Source: Rhyzopertha dominica (Eukaryota > Arthropoda > Insecta > Coleoptera > Bostrichidae). Taken from it: DNA of 64,000 nt. The position numbers and the translations under genes are program-made. Shown here in pieces: positions 11,235 to 21,279 of the stretch. The stretch is from contig QCXZ01000138.1 in assembly GCA_025024175.1 (NCBI GenBank), forward strand, positions 43,371,092-43,435,091, written 5' to 3'. The notes under the pieces were generated by a model. It saw nothing but the letters and a program-made list of their open reading frames with translations, had not been told where the DNA came from and searched no databases. Position 1 is the first letter of the stretch; each line of letters starts with the position of its first letter.

Positions 11235-12660
11235 TCTTTAGTAGCATCGCTTGAATTTTTGTTTCTGAAAGATGGTTGCTCAATTAACTGAAAAGGGAGA
11301 GACAGAATAATCTAATTAATAATTATTTATGATGTTCTATTATACTAATGATTTTAGCTACTCCAATATAAAAGAAGCCATTCCGTGTCGCCAATTGAGA
11401 TGCAGACTTTAATTAACACCGTGTACGTCCGACAATTTTAAGCGCTAGATTAAATAAAAAAGTGCAAACTGTCTCATGTTGCAGCGGAATGACATTGCCG
11501 AGCAGTTCTGTACTAACCAGGCCACTTTTGAGTACATAAGCAAACTATATCTATGATAATTTTAATCCACCTGCATGTCCTGCTAGCCAGGAATATTTTC
11601 ATCGTCGTTTGTGTGAAGCAACCTCTCTCTAATTTCCCCTGAGCTACCGAGCGGGCATTTTTGGGGTTGCTTTCGAAGCGACTCAAGGCAAAGGGAATTA
11701 AAGAAGCCTTATGGGTATTCCATCGTATACGCGGAAACGTCGGTAGACGAAATTAATTACGGAACTTATGAGAGATCTCTTATCGATAAATATTGTAGCA
11801 ATTTAGGATTAATAGCACCAAAAAGCGTCAAATTCCGTGTATGTAGGAGCGAATTTTATAACGATGTAACAATGTAAACTGAAATAATAATATAATAAAT
11901 ATGTAACAAGAACGTCTACAAAAATTTTAGTCGTATTTGGCAAACAATCAAATATACTTGGTTATATTAGATTTTCACTGCATGAGTTAGTGCAAATGAA
12001 TATATTTTCAAGATATAGCGGTGCTTTCGATTCCATACCTGAAATAGCCATTAATATCCTCATTTTAGTGGGAATACTCTGTATATTTTTACATTTGTCA
12101 ATTCCTTATAATTTGTAATACACTTTTATGACCGTTCATAATATAGGAAATGGTGAAAATTTATGCTTGGTTCTCATGTATCCAAGAAAAATAAGTCAGT
12201 AAAAGATTAATCCAGGAATAGTTAATTGTTTAGCAAATTAAGGTGATTATAATTTATACAGGGTATTGCTTACATGTATTCAAATTAAAAAGTAATTTAT
12301 TTTCAAAGACAGCTATCTATTTTTAATACCGCCTTCTCGAAAGTCCTCAAATTTCACTCAAGTGAGTAATGTTATTTCCAAATGGATTTATTAAATAATA
12401 CAGCAGGAATCAAATTTAAAAAGTCATAAAATATGTCATAATTTTTTTGTGATGTGATTTTGAAAAACATAGTCAGTCAGTCTTGTTATAATATTATATA
12501 TCAAACATCCATACATTATAATGGGTTTACTTTAGACCAACATCGTATTTCAACTTTTTGGGGAAAGAAAGATCCTTTAGTATGCCTGAGGTAGGGACAA
12601 CGGTTGCGACGTATGTAATTTTCCTATTGTTTTTGATAATTCCATCTCTGTTACTGTCGG
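11235..12660. other. Intergenic, no gene recognised
   Basis: No supported gene. A locally GC-richer stretch near 11.60-11.73 kb has no open frame of note. Nothing else recognised. Confidence 0.4.
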
Positions 12661-12664
12661 GTTT

Positions 12665-12797
12665 GGCAGCGATGGTTGCTAGGTGAGGAGGAAATCCAGC
12701 AATACCCTATCTCGAGTTTGCACCTTAGGGAAAATAATCTTTATGTTTTTGTCTTCCCGGATCACACCCGAGACTAAAATTGGCGGTACCTTATATA
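12665..12797 (+). repeat. Diverged direct repeat flanking the palindromic element, copy 1
   Basis: Aligns in direct orientation with about 13606-13746. Shared anchors in order: CTATCTC, GCACCT-AGGGAAAA, ATCT-ATG, TTGT, CGGA, GAG-CT, TTGGCGGT-CCTTA. Copy 1 ends where the CAGGGTCC terminus of the element at 12798 begins. Confidence 0.6.
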
Positions 12798-13605
12798 CAG
12801 GGTCCGCCACCTAAAACTCCCCAGGCTAGTATTTTCTTAATTTTTTTAAGTACAACCTTAAGTTATATAATATAATAATTAGAACACTTGGTAATGTTTC
12901 AGATTTTATTGAGTTTAACCTTTTTAACACCCGCTCGTAGGTATAGAGGCTCATGCATGGGATCTGCATCTAACTTTAAGCTACAGTTTCGTTTTGTAAA
13001 CTCTTTGAGAAAGGCCTAATAAGCCGAAACATGTAAGAGGTTAAACTCAATAAAATCTGAAACATTACCAAGTGTTCTAATTATTATATTATTAATAAAA
13101 TGTTTCATTTAGCGCCGTCAAACAAGTCAATTGAAGTTACTTAAGTTATATGTCAAATTGTAGGTCTTTTTAAACTCTTTAAAAATAGCTTGGTGGATGT
13201 CCAAAAAAATTTTTTGCAGATTATAATATTTTGTATATAAAGTTATTTGTTGTAAATATTTTTTAACCTTACCTCGTATAATCAATATTGCGCTGGGTAT
13301 GTAGGCACAATTTGTACCGTAATAAGCTAATAAACCAACACTTCTGAACATGGCGGCGACTAGTTTTTCTTGTTTTCCGCTAAGAAGGAGTAAAAATTAC
13401 GCATGCACGGTAATGACACAAATTGAAGAAGACAAAAATCGGCATCGAACTATGAAGCAATATTTATTATACGGGGTAAGGTTAAAAAATATTTACAAAA
13501 ATTAACTTTATTTGCAAAATATCACAATATGCAAAAAAATATTTTGGACCCTCACTATGCTATATTTAAAGAGTTCAAAAAGACCTACAATTTGACATAT
13601 TTGAC
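12798..13605. mobile_element. Damaged palindromic TA-type element, same family as 26558-27543
   Basis: Begins TATA then CAGGGTCCGCC-CTAAAACTCCCC, as does the complete copy at 26558. It continues with the same subterminal text (ACCTTAAGTTATAT, then AAATTGTAGGTC) on the left arm, and an inverted version (GACCTACAATTTGACATAT) near 13583-13603 on the right arm. The right terminus is missing and the centre is shortened compared with the intact copy. It is interrupted at 12869-13139 by another insertion. No protein is encoded; the ORFs at 13127-13351 and 13529-13714 are the two arms read in opposite directions. Confidence 0.78.
12869..13139 (+). mobile_element. 271-bp insertion with 53-bp perfect inverted arms, 12-bp duplication and a tail
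   Basis: Inserted into the left arm of the palindromic element and flanked by an exact 12-bp repeat, CTTAAGTTATAT, at 12857-12868 and 13140-13151. It has two 53-bp identical inverted arms (starting at 12869, ending at 13090) plus a unilateral 49-bp tail (13091-13139). Between the arms, near 13009-13041, is GAGAAAGGCCTAATAAGCC followed by GAAACATGT, which resembles stem II, the GAAA core and the short stem III of hammerhead ribozymes found in Penelope-like elements. The CUGANGA core is degraded to TTGAGAA. Inverted terminal repeats plus a one-sided tail also fit Penelope-like structure. The assignment is tentative. Confidence 0.55.
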
Positions 13606-13746
13606 AACCTACCATCTGCTGGCGATTTTGAAATGCTACAATACTTGCTATCCTTGCTATCTCTCGCACCTCAGGGAAAAGCATCTCATGCCTCTTGTTT
13701 GCTCGGACTTCTAATTCGAGCTTAGAGTTGGCGGTGCCTTACTACG
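13606..13746 (+). repeat. Diverged direct repeat flanking the palindromic element, copy 2
   Basis: Partner of 12665-12797 in the same orientation. It starts directly after the truncated right arm of the palindromic element, so that element sits between two copies of this unrelated repeat. Confidence 0.6.
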
Positions 13747-13749
13747 AAA

Positions 13750-14690
13750 TCTGAGGGCTTATTTGCTTAAAAAAACATACTGCAAGATTCTAACACGATT
13801 AATTTGCAAGATGCATATTAGTATCAAAGGAACAGTTTGCACGTAATTGTACTTGTAATCGTCAAAAGTTGCATTATTTAGGTAACATAAAAATTTCTGT
13901 TAATTGTTTTTGCAGTTTTATTTTTTATAGCTAATGCATCTTCATTGTATCGTTTCGTCACACTTGTGCCCTTCCAGCTTCAATGACATTTCAGCACGTT
14001 TATAGCTGCTCCAGAATTAGTTAAGAGAGCAGCTGATGATTTTCTGAACCATACTGTTATTATTCCTGCAGCTAAAAGAAGCGGTTATTTCATCTCCATC
14101 AACAGTAGTGAACAGTCTCCACGACTCGTAGAATGTTAACAATTAAGTAAGGATGAACTTGCATCAACAATAAAGTCTACCGTCAAAGAGCATAGCTCTT
14201 CACGTCTGCAATCATCAAAAATATCAAAAACCATTACAACGTGCAATGCCATCACTTTTCACATACCTCTCTCATTGCTTGTAAAAGTTTTTGCCCGTTT
14301 GGCAACATGTCCTGTATTATTGCGTTTCATAAAACAATTGACTGCGGCGTATATGCATTTCGATGATACTTTTCTAGTGTTTATGCTTAATATTTTCACA
14401 GATTTTATATATTCTCATCGCTTTTTCTCAGTTACATAGATGCAAACCACATATCTGCAACAAATAAACAAATAAAAGTCGGTTTGATACTATATACCAA
14501 AACACGCTCAGTTTTCATGCAGTTTGTAACATAGTTACTGAATACAAAAAAAAGGTCTGTTTAGAAAGGGTTAATAAATTGTAAATTCCAGTGGACCTAA
14601 ATGGAAAAACGCAAGCGAATGTTATAAAGGGTTTTCCGATAGAGACGGTTCGACGCTGAAATGAAACTGTTGTTATTTTAAAGATCCGTG
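13750..14690. other. Intergenic, no gene recognised
   Basis: AT-rich, no open frame above noise, no paired repeats seen. Confidence 0.4.
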
Positions 14691-14699
14691 TATGTCATT

Positions 14700-15310
14700 A
14701 TCCATGAAATATAAGATCGTCAAATGTCGGCCGCGGCTTCTAACGGTGACACGTATCCGATAGTCTACCGCATAGATCCAGCTGAATTTGAGTAATGACC
14801 GGGGAATCCTTCTGGAATCACATGTTGCCCATGTCCATATGGTTTAATTCAGGCCAAAGCAATGTCGGTCCAAAATTCACACCACTCACTTTCTTGGATG
14901 CACTATCACCTGATGAACCTCATGTAGGTTGGCGTCATCCCATATATGGCAATTTTGTTTGTTAACGAAGCTATTAATCCAACAATGCGCCTCATCCCTA
15001 TTAGGGATTTTTCGGCCAAATGCTGAAAAGTGCAAGTAAATAACTTTGAACTCCTGGGTCAGTTGGATGTTGTACGGGTGCAGGCCCAAGTTGAAGTCTT
15101 GAAGGTGCACGCCGAAGAATTGACTGCCTCGGGTTCTTCTGCACACTTTCATGGACAGCTGCGATATTCGTGGCGTTCGTCGCTGGTTCGTTATTACCGA
15201 AATGATCGTCTCGAATTTGGTCACCAAAAGTTGTACTTTGAAGGGCCAGATGTGTCTGCTCTAAAATCATTTGGATGTGATACTCAATCATGTAATGTAA
15301 CAAGGAGATT
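14700..15310 (-). pseudogene. Decayed mariner-like DDE transposase (minus strand)
   Basis: Read on the minus strand, in shifting frames. From about 15300 downward comes a helix-turn-helix segment (ATNIAAVHESVQKNPRQSI), then LHPYNIQLTQEFKV. The first catalytic block, near 15005-14940, reads RDEAHCWINSFVNKQNCHIW, where DEAH carries the first aspartate. It continues HEVHQVIVHPRK, then GPTLLWPELNHMDMGNM, with a damaged second block (FQKD for the usual FQQD) near 14815. The remainder to about 14700 is weakly similar. Multiple stops and frame changes make it a relic. The overlapping plus-strand frame 15030-15353 is a shadow. Confidence 0.8.
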
Positions 15311-15319
15311 TGGTATTAG

Positions 15320-16270
15320 TGGTTTAAATAGGAGATTTAACAAGCGCAGTTAATTTAAAATTGCCGCGACTGCCTGTCAACATCGACCCGTCCATATCGA
15401 AAAATCCTTTATATGTGGATATTTGAATGCTTTACATTCATTCCTATTGGTAAGTATTACAAACCAAAATTACATTTAGTTGCAATCTATCGTTGAAGAA
15501 CAACCTAAAATAAATGCTGTAAAGTTTACATGTAACGAGATCATCCAGGGACCCAACACTTTACCATTTTCTGGGACAACATTTAAATTATAATGGTCAA
15601 CACACGTGTTTATTGTTGATCTAGCTTTTCAACAATGCGTTGTAACTTAATGTAATTTCGGTTTGTAATGATTACTAAGTAAAGCGAAAAGGAGTGTAAG
15701 CTAATCAGAAATACACAATAAAGTATCAAGCAACGATCTATGAGACTGACTTATGCAGAGGGTTTTACAGCTTGATGGTAGGCCGTCGTAAACTATTGTA
15801 TTGCAAATGAGTGTTTTTACAACCTTATGGTCGGCCGTCCTAAACTATTGGGATTAGTGGCACGCTTCCTTCAAAGTTCCTAATGGGCCGTATTCAAAAA
15901 AATCTTGTTGGCTAAAATTTTAACTTTACCACTATAAATTTTTGAAATTTGTTAGTTGTGATAATTTAGCAATCAATAAAAAATAGAAGTTTTTATAACA
16001 AATTTTATTTAATGCAGACCTGATGCTAACTGGCGCGACCCGCGATCTATTTTTATGTGATACTTTATTGGGTTTAAATTTTCCGATGTATAAAATAAAA
16101 GCCTTTGCATGTCATAACGAATTTATACAAATTTAATATAAAAACATACAAATTAGTAAGTAGAAAATTATTTACATTTGTTAGAAAAAATTTACAACAG
16201 TGCACAATGAAATTTATACACGGTATCGATTATCTTCATTACAGCTTGTTAATAAGCACATTATAAGAGT
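15320..16270. other. Intergenic with a short direct repeat pair
   Basis: No gene. Two diverged 36-bp direct repeats lie at 15763-15798 and 15815-15850 (TTTTACA-CTT-ATGGT-GGCCGTC-TAAACTATTG), a 52-bp period. From 15.9 to 16.27 kb the AT-rich sequence is probably the 3' flank of the transposase relic that follows. Confidence 0.5.
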
Positions 16271-16276
16271 CACAAA

Positions 16277-16840
16277 CTAAAAAGAACTTTCACTGCTAAA
16301 ATCACGATTAACTTCTATTAATAATTCTTGTACATGATTCGCTCTGTACCGATTTTCAATGGCCAGTACAGGCCAGACTGAATTTCTCCATGCATCGACA
16401 CTTGTTATTTCAGTTTCGTGTCTAATATTTAGCAGCATTTCATTGCTAATTTTTCCATCGGTGTTCCCTCGTCGAATTCTTTGTTTTAGCTGCCCCCATA
16501 TCATTTCAATAGCGCTGAAAATGAATTATATGGGGGTAATCGTAGAATGGTGTGTCCACATTCAGAGGCGAGAAAGTCTATTTTAAATTTCTTCGAAAAA
16601 TTTTCTTCCAACAATTGTTTTTTTGTGTAGTCCTCTTCGAAATATAAATCTTCTTTTCTTAAAAACTCTTGAATGGTTGCCTGATTAGTTGTTGTATTTG
16701 GAATTTTATCCAGTTGCTCCGAATGGTAACTGGCGTTGTCCATTACTATGACGCTGTTTGGTGGCAATTTGGGCAATAAAATGTTTTTGAACCAATTTTC
16801 AAACACTTCCGCATTCATATCAGAATGATAATCGTTTTAA
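16277..16840 (-). pseudogene. DDE_3-type transposase relic, 5' truncated, one frameshift
   Basis: C-terminal half of an IS630/Tc1-like DDE endonuclease widespread in insects. It starts near 16840 with DYHSDMNAEVFENWF, continues LPKLPPNSVIVMDNASYHS (the second catalytic aspartate in VMDN), then ECGHTILRLPPY. A one-base deletion (or equivalent) near 16525 changes frame, after which the reading continues SAIEMIWGQLKQRIR with the third acidic residue, to a stop at 16277. The N-terminal DNA-binding region and first aspartate are absent. A stop precedes the DYHSD block. Apart from the single frameshift the catalytic half is well preserved, so it may be relatively young. Confidence 0.85.
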
Positions 16841-16849
16841 AGTCAGCAA

Positions 16850-19800
16850 TAATCAGTTTGACCAGTTGCCCTGCGAAATGTATTTGTCACAAAAGCCTCT
16901 TAATAAGTGGCTTAATGTAAGAATATATGTAGGTATGACTGAACCAGTAAAAATATTGCACTTGGTACGCTTATATGCTGTAAAGCTTTAAAATATAAGT
17001 AAACACATATGCTTTCAATACCGTATATAGTAGGAGTAGAATAGTTCCGATTTCTTCTTATTTACAAAAAATTATACAGGTAGAAACCACGTTTATGACC
17101 CTCCGGATTAAAAGAAAATTTTAACCTGTGAAGAAACAGGGCAGAGGACGATTGCACACCGCGATCAAAAATTAGAAAGTATGGGCTGCCGCAATGAAAT
17201 TGGAATGTTTACCATTCATGGTTATAAAAATAGATAGTACTCATTAAATTAGGAAAGAATACGATTTAGTCATACATTAAAAGCTATTAGAAGAGAAACA
17301 TTTGTAGTTAAAATAATAATACCAAATAATGCTCATTGATTTATGTGTAAGGAAAAAAATTTTAAAAAAAGCCTAAACAGAATTTTTGGATACCGTACAC
17401 TCCGCTGCAAAATAGTGGAACATGCCGAACCAGTCCGTTATTTACGACAGCATCAGGTAATACTTGTAAATCATTGTAAGCGGTAATCGGCTGTTCGTAT
17501 AATGAGTGTCATAGATTGTTGCTTGCAACTATAACACCAGTTATGGCCGATACGTAAGTCATACTAATACAGCCTATTGGAAATAAATGCTTTCTAAAAG
17601 GAAGCTTTTCATATCTTCGAAACCGTCACCTTTAGGACTCATGTTTATTAATACTTATCTGCTAATTTTAGTCCATACTTTTACCACTTTAAATATTTTA
17701 CTCTTTTTAAGCCCCGTATACTATTCAGCTAGTTATAAACCACTTTATCCATAACGTACCTACATATCTTCGAGATCAAGCAATTGTTGGAAACGATTCC
17801 AAAAAAAATTAACAAATCTGCCTACGATATGGTGTATCTGGCTCAAATCCAGACATGCACTTTTCTCCATCAATTTTTAACACCTCCGGAGTACATTAAG
17901 GCATCCGCTACCCTTGGAGGTTCCGAACCGGCGTGCTGTCAGTTGAGAACGTCCCGACATTTTAACAAACGCATGTAAATGTCTTCATTAGGCATTCCTG
18001 TCAGGAGGCTGTTGTTGGAGGGCTACGCTCGTCGGATTCTCACAGTGATTCGCGTTGTTCGGCGGTGAAATCGAATATCCCCATGACGTTTTCACAATTA
18101 ATTTAGGGACCAGGAAGTCGGTTACATGCCCTTTGGGCAACTAAACATAATTCGGCCTGTCTCCGCGTTCCGGTCGCCCGCTATAAATTAATTTTGCAAA
18201 ACACAGGTGCGGAAATATTTTAATTTCGCCGTGTTATGCACAACGCTGCGGCAGGACTGCAGCATTTGTTGTACGGTGGTTTTTCATCTGGTAGACGGTG
18301 GTGTCCCGGCGCTGTTTTCGTGTTTTTCGAAGCTTTCACAATGCGATGTCCGGCTTTAAAAATACATGCGGTATATCCATGTTTTATAATTAGTCTTTAT
18401 ATGTGTCAAAGAACAAAAACACAAAATCCTACAGAGATAATGTAAACAGCTATATAGGTATAATTTCGCCACTAAATAAATATTATTTATACTATTCTCC
18501 GTTTAATAAGAATAGAGAGTAATAAATAATTATTATTCTCAAGAATTATTTCACCGAAGCAGCATCATTTGCCACCCCACTAATGCAGTGACAAAGTTTA
18601 GGTAATTACTTGCTTATTTGCAATAGAAATGCACCACCCCAATCCTCAAAACCATACACCAGGGGCGTATGTCCAGGGTTTGCGGTTGTATAGAAATATT
18701 TTTAAACTTGATATTTGTCTTTAAACACTCTAATCTAAACAAGAAAAATGATTCGGCACAGTGTTAATATTTTAAAAGATCAAAAAGGAAATGTTGAGGA
18801 ATCAGCTAGATATATGATGGGCTTGTTCCACACAACCAAAAAACGTAAAATAAATAATTTTGACTCAAAGTACTTGCTGTATAATTTTAAATGACGTCAT
18901 AAGCCTGCGATCTTATAAACTACCTACAGCGTTGTCACATGTAACACTTAATGGTCACCATTATTTCCTTTTTATTTATTTTGAACTTGTACATTTACTT
19001 ATTAGTGTAAAACTAAAACAGTAATACTTTAATAACACCTACATTAAAACAAAAATACAGTAACATATTAATTGAAAAGTTCCGAATTTTTATGTTTAAA
19101 GCATTACCCTTATTTGTCAGCACATGTTGATAACATTGCTCGTTCCTGCACTAGTTTCAACTAACAGCAAGCCATTAGAGTAGTAGCCCGCACAGGTGTT
19201 TATTATTTACCAACCTCAAATTTTCATTTTGTTGCTTTACATTGTATTTAATTGTTTTTTTTTTGTGTTTTGCCTCCGGTTTCTTACGATGTCGTCAAGA
19301 AGTGCAGTTAGTGAAGTTTTTTGCATTAATGCACAAAAGAAAACTTTACACGTCATATCTTGTTGAGCTAGGTCATGCACGACAAAAAAAAAACAAACGC
19401 TAACGCATGCANGGCGCNATGGCAGCNGTACAAATGAACTACGAATTACTAATTCACTTTATATGATTTTTCTTTGCACTCAGTCCTATGAGAAATGAGA
19501 GAGATAATCTATCAAAAGTTTGTTAACCGCATGGTGCATATAGATATTTGTTTAAAACACTATTGTGTTTCCCATGCCGCACGCCTCGGATGGCTCTCTA
19601 TTGCTGTTAGATTTATTACTCTCTCTACTTCTAAAGTAGAGTACAGTCTTGATATTTGTTAATGTTCAAAAATACCAAAAGATACAGAGATAATGTAAAC
19701 ACCATTTTAGCATTAAATTACTTTTTCTACTATAACAGAAATATCCTCAAATAGATAAGGTCATTTTGTTATTTGTTCTTGCATTTGAAGCTAAAACATT

Positions 19801-20920
19801 ACCGTTAAACTTTAATGATGGTTTAGTAAATCAAAGACTGAATAAACTGTCTATTAACGCCAACCAACTGTATTTATAATTCTCGGTGAGGGATATCTCC
19901 CTCGATGATACATTTAATGTAAATATAGGTACAGATATTAAATATACCTACATTTTTCATTAGTTAGGCCCCAAGAGTCCCATCGCGCATAAAATTTGAA
20001 ATGGTCATTATTTTGGCGACACTAATAGAATTTTTAATCATTTATCGCATAAAGGTTAATTATTTATACAAATTGGTTTTAAATTAACTTCATAAAGTGT
20101 AAGTCCGACTTTTAATTCAGATATTTAGCAACTTAGTAATTTTTTTTTGAATCGTGTTTCGCTAAAATCAACACAAAGCGTAAATATCAACTGATTGTTA
20201 ATCATTTCGTTTTAAGCCAAAAAAAACTTTCTATTACACAATATGATAACTGTTCGCTAAAATTAACAGTTATATTAATATTACTACAAGTCTGACTACA
20301 AAGGCAATAAATCAACACGAAAATTAAAAAGTATACCGGGTGTGGACATCGGGCGTATGTCAGTTTCGTTAAGTTTATATTGAAAATGAGTGTTATATTG
20401 AGGAGCTTTGAAAAAAATAGTTTCGGATTATCAATCCGCCGCCAAAAGGTCAAATAGACAGGCAAAAATAACAATTTAAATGGAAAGGTAGGTTAAAAGT
20501 ACTAAAATGACAATTCTTGTACCTACAGTTTTACATAATTTTTGTTTAAAGTATTTTAATGCAGTTGTATTCATGGAGGCAGCGGAGAAGAGCACATATG
20601 CATCTTGATATAGATCTTGATCAACTGTAACCCTTTGAGAAACTAAATTCTGCTTAATTCGGTCGTTCTTTCGGAATGTTGATTTGATAGTATAAAAATT
20701 GGAAAACACTGTTTGAGAGGTTTTAGCTTTTTCACGTTTATTAAAAAATATGCAAATGGAACGTTATGATATATATTTATAACCCTATTTAGTGACTACT
20801 TAAATCAGAACAAAAGATCTTTCCGGTTCAAGCTAATTAAATATCGAAAACTTAGCAGACAAAGCAAACTGTGAAAAATTTAAAAAGCAAATTAAATTAT
20901 TGAAATAATAGTTATTAGGA
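16850..20920. other. Long intergenic stretch, no gene recognised
   Basis: No supported gene. The part at 17.85-18.35 kb is GC-richer than its surroundings but has no coding pattern I recognise. A 19-bp string, TACAGAGATAATGTAAACA, occurs exactly at 18430-18448 and 19683-19701, so a dispersed repeat is present twice. One TGACGTCA is at 18892-18899. Single ambiguous bases lie at about 19412, 19418 and 19427. Confidence 0.4.
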
Positions 20921-20929
20921 TTCATATCT

Positions 20930-21275
20930 TATGATACAGCATTGCTGTACGCTAGTCACCTATTTCGTTGCAGACAAATCTTTCGGGAGGCACTACGAAT
21001 TCCCTGAATCATATTATTTTGAGTGGTTGGTGGTTTCTGACAAATATAAAAATAAAGATCAAGCACTGTGAAATCGAGGGATCTGGCTGGACATGGAACC
21101 AAGCTGCCTCTACCTATCCATCAGTTTGGAAAATGTTGCTCCAGCAAATGTGCAGAAACATGTTGTCTATAATAAACAATTATGCAGAAACCACATATCA
21201 GCTCCAGTTTTTGGTTTGCGGTGGGGTGCGCATATTTATGCCTTCACATTTAGTAAACTTCATCGTTCCATAAAA
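20930..21275 (-). pseudogene. Mariner-like transposase relic, C-terminal third (minus strand)
   Basis: On the minus strand, from about 21220 downward: DMWFLHN (remnant of the WF-HDG block with the second catalytic position, aspartate lost), then after a frame change LLEQHFPN, a stop, WIGRGSLVPCPARS and LDFTVLDLYF (the usual PARSPDLTPLDF block). It ends QKPPTTQNNMIQGIRSASRK, typical of the C-terminus. The last 60 or so codons are open, but catalytic residues are altered and the N-terminal half is missing. The overlapping plus-strand frames (20968-21273, 21093-21281) are shadows. Confidence 0.82.
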
Positions 21276-21279
21276 CATT

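Noticed and set aside
15030..15353. 107-codon plus-strand frame
   Set aside because: Antisense shadow of the mariner-like relic, whose minus-strand motifs are clear.
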